A DNA stretch of 64,000 nucleotides from Blautia sp. MSJ-19 (GTDB lineage: Bacteria; Bacillota; Clostridia; Lachnospirales; Lachnospiraceae): contig NZ_JAHLQA010000002.1 in NCBI RefSeq assembly GCF_018918125.1, positions 84,784 to 148,783 on the forward strand. Reading direction: 5' to 3'. Made by a program: the position numbers and the translations under genes. Every line of letters begins with the position of its first letter. Positions within the stretch are counted from its first letter, which is position 1. Below are positions 44,781-53,216 of this stretch, piece by piece. The notes under the pieces were generated by a model that saw only the letters and a program-made list of their open reading frames with translations, made no database searches and had not been told where the DNA came from.

Positions 44781-45584
44781 ATGGGCACTATATTTCCAAG
44801 AGAAGAAAAGGCAGAGCAGATTTTTGATGAGATCCTCAAGAATCCGCGTGCCTGCGAGCGATTAAAAAATACATTTTTTGCAGCTGTTCCATCAGCAGAA
44901 GAGAGCGAGGGGGCAGGGACAGACATTCCGGGAACTGTTTTTGCGGCGGCATTGTTTCGTGCGTACGAGAATAAAGACCTTTCGGCATTTCTGATGGCAG
45001 TATGCAACAACAGTGTATTTGATCTTCTGAGAAATTCATTTTTGATTCCGATTCGTTTTAATGACAAAGGAGTGGAAAATCCGATTTTCCTCACAGATGA
45101 AAATGGGGATCTTCTGAATGAATCAAAAAAGCATATTTATGAGAAAAAATATCGAATGTTCCGGAAATTATATGAGGAGCAGGATGAGATTCCGGATTAT
45201 CGGATGTATATGGCTGATGGTTTCCGCGAGAGTCATGGATACACGGAAAAAGGAGAAATTGAAACGAACAGGATTGCAGAGTATACGGGAATCCTTCTGC
45301 TTTTTGAATTTCCAGAAGCAGTTGAGCTGGAAATCAACGAAGAAAGAACGTATGCGATTGTATGGGAATATCTGATAAAATTGCAGGAACAACTTCCACG
45401 GGCACTGATGTATTACGGCAAACGTGATGAACAGGGCGTGGAAAAACACACCAGTAAACTGGGAATATTCCTGCCATTCTGCCATTTCGAACGTGAAATG
45501 GAAAAGACTGTTGAACTTGCCAACGGAATTGGACTCGGATGCAGGGAGGCAATCATATCGGAAATGAAGGCGCAGAAAGAATGA
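44781..45584 (+). CDS. Uncharacterised 267-aa protein
   Basis: I do not recognise this protein. It has no signal peptide or membrane segment and looks cytoplasmic and mixed alpha/beta. A helical N-terminus (REEKAEQIFDEILKNPRACE) is followed by an Ala-rich stretch and by FNDKGVENPIFLTDENGDLL. The C-terminal half contains YGKRDEQGVEKHTSKLGIF. A strong own promoter and an excellent ribosome site mark it as a real gene. The following exporter gene starts 28 nt later and is probably co-transcribed. No function is proposed. Confidence 0.7.
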   Translation: MGTIFPREEKAEQIFDEILKNPRACERLKNTFFAAVPSAEESEGAGTDIPGTVFAAALFRAYENKDLSAFLMAVCNNSVFDLLRNSFLIPIRFNDKGVENPIFLTDENGDLLNESKKHIYEKKYRMFRKLYEEQDEIPDYRMYMADGFRESHGYTEKGEIETNRIAEYTGILLLFEFPEAVELEINEERTYAIVWEYLIKLQEQLPRALMYYGKRDEQGVEKHTSKLGIFLPFCHFEREMEKTVELANGIGLGCREAIISEMKAQKE

Positions 45585-45612
45585 TCTTGAGAAAGAATAT
45601 AATTACGGGGAT

Positions 45613-46950
45613 GTGGACAGCATGCAGCAGATGATACAAAAAAATCATATGGACATTGCATGGCATGAATATACCGATGATAATGGTGCAGATATTCCGG
45701 TCACGCAGGCAAGCCTGACAGAAAAAGCGTCGATCATCGGGCGTGTCGGAATTATGTTCCTGTCCTGTGGAACCGGTGCATGGCGAGTCAGAAGCTCCAT
45801 GAATACCCTTGCGGAGACGATGGGAATCACCTGCACCGCAGATATCGGGCTGATGTCGATTGAGTATACCTGTTTTGACGGGCAGGAGGGATTTAGCCAG
45901 TCCCTGTGTCTGACCAGCACAGGCGTCAATACATCCAAACTGAATCGTCTGGAACACTTTATTCATGAGTTTGAGTGTGAAGGAAAAGACATGTCAGGAG
46001 AGGAATTGCATTCTCTGTTGGATGATATAGAGCGGATCCACGGGCTGTACTCCCCCATTGCCCTGGGATTTGCTGCGGCACTTGCCTGCTGTGGATTTAC
46101 ATTTCTGCTGGGCGGTGGGCCTGTTGAGATGTTCTGCGCCTTTGTCGGGGCAGGAGTTGGAAATTTCCTCAGATGCAAACTGACGAAACATCATTTTACC
46201 CTGTTTTTGTGTATTGTTTCTTCTGTTTCACTGGCATGTCTGGTATATGCTGGATTCCTTAAGATCGGAGAGATGCTGTTTGGGATTTCCGTTCAACATG
46301 AAGCCGGTTACATTTGCGCGATGCTGTTTATCATTCCGGGATTTCCTTTTATCACAAGCGGAATCGACCTTGCCAAACTGGATATGAGATCCGGCACAGA
46401 GCGACTGATGTATGCTTTGATCGTGATTCTGGTGGCAACGATGGCGGCATGGATCATGGCGTTGCTCTTGCATTTACAGCCGGTAGATTTTATCAAAATG
46501 TCACTGCCGGTAGAACTTTGGATCTTGTTTCGTCTGGTTGCAAGTTTTTGCGGAGTGTTTGGCTTTTCTGTCATGTTTAACAGCCCGGTCGGGCTGGCTG
46601 CCACAGCCGGGGGGATTGGAGCTGTAGCGAATACACTTCGTCTGGAACTGGTGGATCTGGCAGGAATGCCGCCGGCAGCAGCTGCATTTATCGGAGCACT
46701 CACTGCCGGAATCCTTGCATCTCTGATCAAAAACAAGGTAGGATATCCGAGAATCTCCCTGACGGTACCATCCATTGTGATCATGGTTCCGGGTCTGTAT
46801 CTATATCGCGGTTTTTATAATCTCGGTATGATGTCACTCTCAACTGCGGCATCCTGGTTTGCGGCAGCAATCCTGATCATAGCGGCCCTTCCCCTGGGCT
46901 TAATCTTTGCAAGGATACTGACTGATAAAACTTTTCGTTATTGTACGTGA
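45613..46950 (+). CDS. Threonine/serine exporter family protein (ThrE-like)
   Basis: A 445-aa protein with the fused ThrE layout: an N-terminal cytoplasmic DUF1212 domain (~1-155, TEKASIIGRVGIMFLSCGTG and WRVRSSMNTLAETMGIT), five hydrophobic segments (~150-300), then a DUF3815-like second membrane half (~300-440, PSIVIMVPGLYLYRGFYNLG). Family role: export of threonine, serine or related small molecules; substrate unknown here. GTG 45613 is the likely start although its ribosome site is weak (GGGG); ATG 45622 is an alternative. Confidence 0.85.
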   Translation: MDSMQQMIQKNHMDIAWHEYTDDNGADIPVTQASLTEKASIIGRVGIMFLSCGTGAWRVRSSMNTLAETMGITCTADIGLMSIEYTCFDGQEGFSQSLCLTSTGVNTSKLNRLEHFIHEFECEGKDMSGEELHSLLDDIERIHGLYSPIALGFAAALACCGFTFLLGGGPVEMFCAFVGAGVGNFLRCKLTKHHFTLFLCIVSSVSLACLVYAGFLKIGEMLFGISVQHEAGYICAMLFIIPGFPFITSGIDLAKLDMRSGTERLMYALIVILVATMAAWIMALLLHLQPVDFIKMSLPVELWILFRLVASFCGVFGFSVMFNSPVGLAATAGGIGAVANTLRLELVDLAGMPPAAAAFIGALTAGILASLIKNKVGYPRISLTVPSIVIMVPGLYLYRGFYNLGMMSLSTAASWFAAAILIIAALPLGLIFARILTDKTFRYCT

Positions 46951-47047
46951 TAAATGGCAGACGGGTGTGTGAAGCCGGAAGAAAGATAAAACAACATATG
47001 AGAGGGGGTCAGTACAGAAATGTAGACATTCCATACAGAATGTCCTA

Positions 47048-47076
47048 TAGACGAACGGCCGAAAAGACGGTATACT
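47048..47076 (+). promoter_or_regulatory. Promoter of the DUF308 gene
   Basis: TAGACG (47048-47053), 17-bp spacer, TATACT (47071-47076). Confidence 0.6.
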
Positions 47077-47116
47077 GTTTCTAACAAATCCATTGGGACG
47101 AAAGGAGCAGAAACCA

Positions 47117-48082
47117 ATGTGGGAAAAAATCAATAATTTTTTAAAGGGGCAGATTGTGACATCGATCATATACATAGCCCTGGGAGCATGCCTGGTATTT
47201 ATGCCGGTCAGTACAATCAATATAATCTGTAAATTTGTGTTTGGAATCTTATTAATTTTAGTTGGATTATATCATATTCTGATTTATGTAGCCGAAAAAC
47301 TGAACTCTACGATTTTTGATCTGTTTTCCGGTGGTGTTCTGATGGTGATAGGAATTTTTCTGTTCATGAATCCTCAGATTGTAGTCAAGCTTCTCCCAAT
47401 CCTGCTTGGCACATTTATTCTCGTGGACAGTATCTGGACGTTAAAGGGAAGCCTGAAGCTCAAAAAACGTGGTGCAGGTTCCTGGAAATTCCTTCTTATA
47501 GGAAGTATTATCTTTATCGGACTTGGTATTTCTCTGGTAGTGAATCCGTTTACGATGGTAAAATACACCGTGATTTTTGCAGGATGGATTTTCCTGTGCA
47601 ATGGTGTGATCGACCTGATTTATTTGATTCTTCTGAAAAAGGGATTGAAAGACCTGAAACAGGATGTCGAGGCTGTGGATGCAGATGGAGAGATTATCTC
47701 TGATGGAAATAACGGCGAAATAGATGACCTGAACACAGAAGATTCTGCTCAGTCAGAAGAAGTTGCACAGCCGGAAACAGAGTATGCGCCGTGGAGTTCA
47801 CGTAAAAAAGAAAGATCCACAGAACAATTCCAGAGCGAAGATTCGGTTGCGGACAGTGCAGGCACAGCTGAATTTGTTGAAGAAGTGAGGGAAGAGAACG
47901 ATGCTTCTGGTGCGGAAGATTTCCGTAGAGAAGAGACAGACAGAGAGGTTTCCGAGATGGAAGACTCTCTGAACGTTGTTTCCGAGCCAACGATCACAGA
48001 CGATGATCTCTCAGATACCAAAGATGAGAGTCTTCTTGGAATGTTCTCCCGTAAACGTAAACATAAGGAAAAAGAAGACTGA
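47117..48082 (+). CDS. DUF308 (HdeD-like) membrane protein with acidic tail
   Basis: A 321-aa protein. ATG 47117 is 9 nt after AAAGGAG; a TTG at 47093 is not needed. Six short membrane segments in residues ~10-180 (TSIIYIALGACLVFMPVS, GGVLMVIGIFLFMNP, LLIGSIIFIGLGISLVVNP) give the DUF308/HdeD pattern. A ~125-residue acidic, Ser/Glu-rich cytoplasmic tail ends in Arg/Lys. The role is unknown; HdeD is linked to acid stress in enterobacteria, which should not be transferred without evidence. Confidence 0.82.
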   Translation: MWEKINNFLKGQIVTSIIYIALGACLVFMPVSTINIICKFVFGILLILVGLYHILIYVAEKLNSTIFDLFSGGVLMVIGIFLFMNPQIVVKLLPILLGTFILVDSIWTLKGSLKLKKRGAGSWKFLLIGSIIFIGLGISLVVNPFTMVKYTVIFAGWIFLCNGVIDLIYLILLKKGLKDLKQDVEAVDADGEIISDGNNGEIDDLNTEDSAQSEEVAQPETEYAPWSSRKKERSTEQFQSEDSVADSAGTAEFVEEVREENDASGAEDFRREETDREVSEMEDSLNVVSEPTITDDDLSDTKDESLLGMFSRKRKHKEKED

Positions 48083-48435
48083 TTTTTTCGGCATAACCTT
48101 CTCCATTCCAATATTGTAGAACCAGGCACCTTCACCACCACCTTCCTATCTGAATAACTTAGTTTATTTTCATATTCTCCCGTCTTAAACAAAATTTCAT
48201 ATATCATCCCGCCCAGGGGTGTGCAGAGGGGACTGACAAGTCCCTTCTGCGGTTTCATGCATTTCAAAGCAATCGTTTCCTCATTTGTAAAATAGAAATT
48301 TTCATATTTTTAAATAAAATATAAAAAAAAGAACATATTTCTTGATTTTTTACTATGGTATAAAAAATCAACAAAAACTATAATAAAGACAGCTTAAGAA
48401 AGAACAAATCTTACAAGAAAAGGAGATCAAGAATT
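48083..48435. other. Intergenic region with hairpin and inverted repeat
   Basis: No gene is seen. An 11-bp hairpin CAGAGGGGACT/AGTCCCTTCTG (48224-48249, loop GACA, poor T-run) may end the DUF308 transcript. Further on the sequence is very AT-rich, with a 9-bp inverted repeat GATTTTTTA/TAAAAAATC (48344-48369) and a perfect TATAAT at 48379-48384 with no good -35. The inverted repeat sits where an operator of the sugar transporter would be expected. Confidence 0.55.
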
Positions 48436-49710
48436 ATGAAAATGAAAAAAGTTACAGCAATGAGCATGGCAGTTTTAATGGCAGCAAGCATGATCCCATC
48501 TGTACCGGTTATGGCAGACGGAGGCGGAAAAGTTTATTACCTTAACTTCAAACCAGAAGCAGATGAAGCATGGCAGAATCTTGCAAAAGCATATACAGAA
48601 GAAACTGGCACAGAAGTAACTGTTGTTACAGCAGCATCCGGACAGTATGAGACAACTCTTCAGTCCGAAATGGCAAAAAGCGATGCACCGACACTGTTCC
48701 AGGTAAATGGACCGGTTGGACTGAAAAACTGGAAAGATTACTGCTATGATCTGACAGATGCAGAAATCACAAAAGGACTTACCTCTGATGCATACGAACT
48801 CAAAGACGGAGATGCAGTAGACGGTATCGCATATGTAATCGAATCCTATGGTCTGATCACAAACAAGACTTTACTTGAAAAAGCAGGATATTCTCTGGAT
48901 GATATCAAGAGCTACGATGACCTTAAGAAAGTAGCAGACGATATCCAGGCAAGAAAAGACGAACTTGGTGTAAAAGGTGCTTTCACATCCGCAGGTATGG
49001 ATGGATCCTCTGACTGGAGATTCAAAACACATCTTGCAAACCTTCCGATCTACTATGAGTACAAAGAAGACGGAATCGATGACACAGATGCAATCAAAGG
49101 AACATACCTTGATCAGTACAAGAACCTGTTCGATCTTTACATCACAGATTCCACATGCGATGGAGCAGAACTTTCTGCAAAAACAGCAGACGACTCCAGA
49201 AATGAATTTGTAAACGGCGATGCAGTATTCTATCAGAACGGTTCCTGGGAATATGCAGAACTTTCCAAGACATACAGCGATGACGAACTTGCAATGATCC
49301 CGATCTACTTTGGTGTAGATGATGAAAACGAAGGTCTTGCAACTGGTACAGAAAACTACTGGTGTGTAAACAAAAATGCATCTGACGAAGACGTTCAGGC
49401 AACTCTGGATTTCATGAACTGGTGTGTAACATCTGAAGCCGGAACAAAATCAATGGCAGAAGATATGGGATTCACAATTCCTTTCAAAACAGCAGAAGCT
49501 CCTACAAACGTATTTGTAAAACAGGATGCTGAGTACACAGAAGCAGGTCTGACTCCTGTATCATGGAACTTCACAACTATGCCATCTGAAGAGTGGAAAA
49601 ACGGTGTTGGTACTGCTCTTACTGCATATGCAGCAGGCACAGGTTCCTGGGACGACGTTGTAAGTGCATTCGTTGACGGATGGGCTACAGAAAAAGCTCT
49701 TTCTGAATAA
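48436..49710 (+). CDS. Family 1 extracellular carbohydrate-binding protein (ABC importer)
   Basis: A 424-aa periplasmic-type binding protein. The signal sequence MKMKKVTAMSMAVLMAASMI is cut near VMADGG. There is no lipobox Cys, unusual for a Gram-positive binding protein. The mature part has the MalE-like pattern: AYTEETGTEVTVVTAASGQY, SDAPTLFQVNGPVG, YGLITNKTLLEKAGY, FVNGDAVFYQNGSWEYAEL. Two permeases follow and a YesMN regulator pair lies downstream, so the substrate is probably an oligosaccharide. AAAAGGAG precedes the start. Strong codon bias suggests high expression. Confidence 0.88.
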   Translation: MKMKKVTAMSMAVLMAASMIPSVPVMADGGGKVYYLNFKPEADEAWQNLAKAYTEETGTEVTVVTAASGQYETTLQSEMAKSDAPTLFQVNGPVGLKNWKDYCYDLTDAEITKGLTSDAYELKDGDAVDGIAYVIESYGLITNKTLLEKAGYSLDDIKSYDDLKKVADDIQARKDELGVKGAFTSAGMDGSSDWRFKTHLANLPIYYEYKEDGIDDTDAIKGTYLDQYKNLFDLYITDSTCDGAELSAKTADDSRNEFVNGDAVFYQNGSWEYAELSKTYSDDELAMIPIYFGVDDENEGLATGTENYWCVNKNASDEDVQATLDFMNWCVTSEAGTKSMAEDMGFTIPFKTAEAPTNVFVKQDAEYTEAGLTPVSWNFTTMPSEEWKNGVGTALTAYAAGTGSWDDVVSAFVDGWATEKALSE

Positions 49711-49738
49711 TTCGATCTGAAAAATAACATGTAATCAG

Positions 49739-49769
49739 CAGGAGGAGGCGAGGTTCTTGCCTCCTTCTG
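49739..49769 (+). repeat. Intercistronic hairpin between binding protein and permeases
   Basis: CAGGAGGAGGC (49739-49749) pairs with GCCTCCTTCTG (49759-49769), loop GAGGTTCTT, no T-run. The position fits an RNA-stabilising stem that raises binding-protein over permease expression. Confidence 0.7.
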
Positions 49770-49832
49770 TCAGTCATAAAGAACGCAAAAGAAAAGAGCA
49801 GCTTTTGCGGAAATGGAAAGAGGAGAAATATC

Positions 49833-50687
49833 ATGGTAGGAAGAACGATCAAAAAGTGGTGGCCGATATTTGTACTGCCAACCTTTGCGGCATTCGTAAT
49901 CGGTTTTCTTTGGCCTTTTATCTGGGGCATTTATCTTTCATTCTGTAAATTTACCACAGTACAGGATGTAACATTTGTGGGCTTTTCAAACTATTCCAAG
50001 ATCTTACTGGACAACACGTTCAGCCATTCCTTCTGGCTGACGGTAGTATTTGCATTTGTATCCAGTATTCTGATCAATGTACTGGCATTCTTTATTGCAC
50101 TTGCATTAACAAAAGGATATAAAGGAACTAACGCATTCCGTACCGTATTCTTTATGCCAAACCTTATTGGTGGTATCGTACTTGGATACATCTGGCAGAC
50201 ACTGTTGAATGGACTTCTCTCCAAATGGGGACAGCCGTTGCTTTCACTTTCTGCGAGAAACGGATTCATTGGTATGCTGATTCTTCTGATGTGGCAGCAG
50301 ATCGGATATATGATGATCATTTATATTGCAGGTCTGAATAACGTATCTCCGGATTTGATCGAGGCAGCACAGATTGATGGTGCAACAAACAGACAGATCC
50401 TGTTTAAGATCAAAATTCCGATGATCATGCCATCTGTTACAATCTGTACATTCCTGACACTGACTAACGGTTTCAAGATGTTCGACCAGAACCTCTCACT
50501 GACCGGCGGTGATCCGGGAAAACAGTCTCAGTTACTGGCACTGAATATTTACGATACATTCTATGCAAGAAGTGGACCACAGTGGAAGGGTATCGGACAG
50601 GCAAAAGCGGTTGTATTCTTCATTCTTGTTGTTGTGATCGCTCTGATCCAGCTTCGTGCAACATCATCTAAGGAGGTACAGCAGTAA
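49833..50687 (+). CDS. ABC sugar permease, MalF type
   Basis: A 284-aa membrane protein with about six segments. The EAA loop is LIEAAQIDGATNRQILFKIK then IPMIMP (~residues 180-205), which docks with the ATPase. FMPNLIGGIVLGYIW and TGGDPGKQSQLLALNIYDTF are typical of the family. The start follows AGAGGAG. It ends one base into the next gene (50687). No ATPase gene is nearby, so a shared MsmX-type ATPase probably serves it. Confidence 0.92.
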   Translation: MVGRTIKKWWPIFVLPTFAAFVIGFLWPFIWGIYLSFCKFTTVQDVTFVGFSNYSKILLDNTFSHSFWLTVVFAFVSSILINVLAFFIALALTKGYKGTNAFRTVFFMPNLIGGIVLGYIWQTLLNGLLSKWGQPLLSLSARNGFIGMLILLMWQQIGYMMIIYIAGLNNVSPDLIEAAQIDGATNRQILFKIKIPMIMPSVTICTFLTLTNGFKMFDQNLSLTGGDPGKQSQLLALNIYDTFYARSGPQWKGIGQAKAVVFFILVVVIALIQLRATSSKEVQQ

Positions 50688-51523
50688 TGGAAAATAAGAA
50701 AAAAAATCCAGTCGCTTCAATTATACTGACGCTTGTCTGCATCCTCTGGATGTATCCGATCGTCCTGATTCTGATCAACTCACTGAAAAAAGAGGCAGCT
50801 ATCACTACATCAGGTGTGTTCAGTCTTCCTACGAGTGAAACCTGGAATGGAGTTGCGAACTTTGTAGCCAGTGTTACGCAGATGGATTTCCTGAAATCTT
50901 TCTGGTACAGCCTTGTGATTTCTGTAATGTCCGTTGTTCTGATCATGTTATGCTGCTCTATGGCTGCGTGGTATATTGTCCGTGTAAACGGAAAACTGTC
51001 CAAGATTTTTTACTATCTCTGTGTATTCAGTATGGTAGTTCCTTTCCAGATGGTTATGTTTACACTGGCAAAAACAGCTGATACACTGAAGCTCAACAAT
51101 CCATACAATATCTGTATCATTTACCTTGGTTTTGGTGCAGGTCTGGCGGTATTTATGTTTACCGGATTTGTAAAAGGTATTCCGCTTGAGATTGAAGAAG
51201 CTGCGCTGATCGATGGCTGCAGTCCTCTGCAGGTATACTTCAAAGTACTGATTCCAATCCTGAAACCGACGATCATTTCCACAGCAATCCTTGAACTGAT
51301 GTGGGTATGGAACGATTACCTTCTGCCGACACTGGTTCTGGATATTAAGAAATACCGTACCATTCCAATGGCAGTACAGTACTTCCGCGGAAGTTACGGC
51401 CATGTACAGATGGGGCCGATGATGGCAAGTATCATGATTGACATCATTCCGATCATCATTGTGTATCTGGTATGCCAGAAATATATTATTGAAGGTGTTG
51501 TAGCCGGTGCCGTAAAAGGCTGA
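50687..51523 (+). CDS. ABC sugar permease, MalG type
   Basis: A 278-aa membrane protein, second permease of the importer. The EAA loop is IEEAALIDGCSPLQVYFKVL followed by IPILKP. VVPFQMVMFTLAKTADTLKL and WNDYLLPTLVL are family features. The ribosome site AAGGAGG lies in the 3' end of the preceding gene and the start overlaps its stop by one base. Confidence 0.92.
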   Translation: MENKKKNPVASIILTLVCILWMYPIVLILINSLKKEAAITTSGVFSLPTSETWNGVANFVASVTQMDFLKSFWYSLVISVMSVVLIMLCCSMAAWYIVRVNGKLSKIFYYLCVFSMVVPFQMVMFTLAKTADTLKLNNPYNICIIYLGFGAGLAVFMFTGFVKGIPLEIEEAALIDGCSPLQVYFKVLIPILKPTIISTAILELMWVWNDYLLPTLVLDIKKYRTIPMAVQYFRGSYGHVQMGPMMASIMIDIIPIIIVYLVCQKYIIEGVVAGAVKG

Positions 51524-51550
51524 TTCCGACAATATGAAGTCTTATATGAA

Positions 51551-51583
51551 AAGTCTCCGGGAAGATATTCTTTCCGGGGACTT
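51551..51583 (+). terminator. Hairpin ending the sugar ABC operon
   Basis: A 13-bp stem AAGTCTCCGGGAA/TTTCCGGGGACTT (two wobbles), loop GATATTC. There is no T-run after it, so it may be a weak terminator or mRNA 3' stabiliser. Confidence 0.55.
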
Positions 51584-51585
51584 CG

Positions 51586-51594
51586 TGCTATAAT
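51586..51594 (+). promoter_or_regulatory. Extended -10 promoter of the YesN/YesM genes
   Basis: TGCTATAAT is a perfect extended -10 (TGnTATAAT), located just behind the hairpin; no clear -35. Confidence 0.65.
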
Positions 51595-51686
51595 GAATTT
51601 GTAAATACGATAATGGTATGACTGTTTACAGATGGCACGATTTATCCGTTTTGCAGATAAATATATAGAAATTTAGGAGTATGAAA

Positions 51687-53216
51687 ATGACAAATGTTCT
51701 TATCGTAGATGATGAAAAAATAGAACGTGAGGGACTGAAGTATCTTTTGTCCAGAGAAGAAGGGGAACGAAAGATATTTGAGGCATCCAATGGCAGGCAG
51801 GCGCTTCAGATTTTGCGTTCTGAGGAAATTCAGCTGATCTTGACGGACATCAAAATGCCGCATATGGATGGGCTGGAACTGACCAGACGTGTAAAAGAAG
51901 AATATCCGACATTGCAGATCGTGATATTCAGTGGATACAGTGATTTTGCATTTGCGCAGGAAGCAATCCGCTATGGCGTGACAGAATATATTCTGAAACC
52001 GGTAAATCCAGATGATTTTCATAAAGTGATCCAGAAAACAGAAAGAGAGATTGCGCGGCGAAAGAAAAAAGAAAGTCAGGAGATAAAAGAAAAAAACTTT
52101 TTGCAGCAGTATTTCCTGCAGAATTATCTGTATTCAGGAAAGGCAGAAACATTGGAAAAAGCCAGAGATCTGATCGACCTGGAAAAGTGGAATGGATGGC
52201 ATTGCGGAATTCTGATTGAATCCGATGTGGCCTTTTTTGATACAGCAGAAGAAAATCTGGAAAGCGAGATCCAGAAAGAACTGAGAAGGGTGTTCTTTTA
52301 TCTGAATCTGAATGCAAGACAGTCTCTGCTTTTGTTTCAGGATGTCTACTGTGATTATCAGCTTGTGGCAAATAACCTTTACAATTTTATGAAAAGAAAT
52401 TACAGGGACAGTTTTTATCTGGCTGTCAGCAGGAAATTTGAAGGATGCGAATGCCTGCCGGGAATTCTGGAACAACTGGAACAGCAGATGGAAGAGAAAT
52501 TTTATCATCTGGAGAAGCATGTATTTTCTAATGAAGAAGATGTACTTAAAATGTCAGTGGGAGAGGTGCAGGATTCTCAGATCATGCAGATGATTTCAGA
52601 AGATATCACGCGAAAGGACATGGAACAGCTGAAGAAACATTTTGAATGTCTCAAAGAAAAATATCATGATAATACACAGTATTCAGCAATGTATATCAAA
52701 TTTGTGTTTTCAAATGTTATCCAGGAGCTGTTTCAGGAAAATCAGTTTTCCGGTGAACGAAAACTGGAACATGAGATCGAACGTCTCTATAGTTGCAGGA
52801 ATATCCGAGAGATTTTGGCTGTGACAGAGGATAACATCAGAGAATATGAGACATTTCTGTCCCGTTCCATGAGTGAGTCCAGAAATGAAGTGGCATCGGT
52901 CAAAAATTATATTTATCAGCATTATAAAGAGGATTTGAATCTTGAGATGCTCGCAGAAAAAGTGTACCTGTCATCCGGGTATCTCAGCTTTATCTTTAAA
53001 AAAGAAACTGGCATGAATCTGAATCGTTACATTCGTGTATTTCGTATGGAAAAGGCAAAAGAACTTCTGTGTGGCACAAATATGAAAGTGGCACAGGTCA
53101 GCGAACAGGTGGGATTTGCCAATGTTTCTTATTTCTGCCGGAGTTTCCGTGAATATTACGGAAGCAGTCCGGAATCATACAGGAAAGGAACCGGAGAGGA
53201 TGAACAGACTTCGTAA
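51687..53216 (+). CDS. Response regulator, YesN/AraC type
   Basis: A 509-aa regulator. ATG 51687 is chosen (AGGAG 7 nt upstream) over ATG 51681. The receiver domain (~1-120) has the acidic pair Asp9-Asp10, phospho-acceptor Asp54 in LILTDIKMPHMDG and the Lys in YILKPVNP. A ~270-aa helical linker leads to an AraC-family DNA-binding domain (~400-505) with EDLNLEMLAEKVYLSSGYLS and FANVSYFCRSFREYYGSSP. Adjacent to its kinase, it most likely controls the upstream sugar ABC operon. It overlaps the kinase gene by 17 nt. Confidence 0.93.
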   Translation: MTNVLIVDDEKIEREGLKYLLSREEGERKIFEASNGRQALQILRSEEIQLILTDIKMPHMDGLELTRRVKEEYPTLQIVIFSGYSDFAFAQEAIRYGVTEYILKPVNPDDFHKVIQKTEREIARRKKKESQEIKEKNFLQQYFLQNYLYSGKAETLEKARDLIDLEKWNGWHCGILIESDVAFFDTAEENLESEIQKELRRVFFYLNLNARQSLLLFQDVYCDYQLVANNLYNFMKRNYRDSFYLAVSRKFEGCECLPGILEQLEQQMEEKFYHLEKHVFSNEEDVLKMSVGEVQDSQIMQMISEDITRKDMEQLKKHFECLKEKYHDNTQYSAMYIKFVFSNVIQELFQENQFSGERKLEHEIERLYSCRNIREILAVTEDNIREYETFLSRSMSESRNEVASVKNYIYQHYKEDLNLEMLAEKVYLSSGYLSFIFKKETGMNLNRYIRVFRMEKAKELLCGTNMKVAQVSEQVGFANVSYFCRSFREYYGSSPESYRKGTGEDEQTS

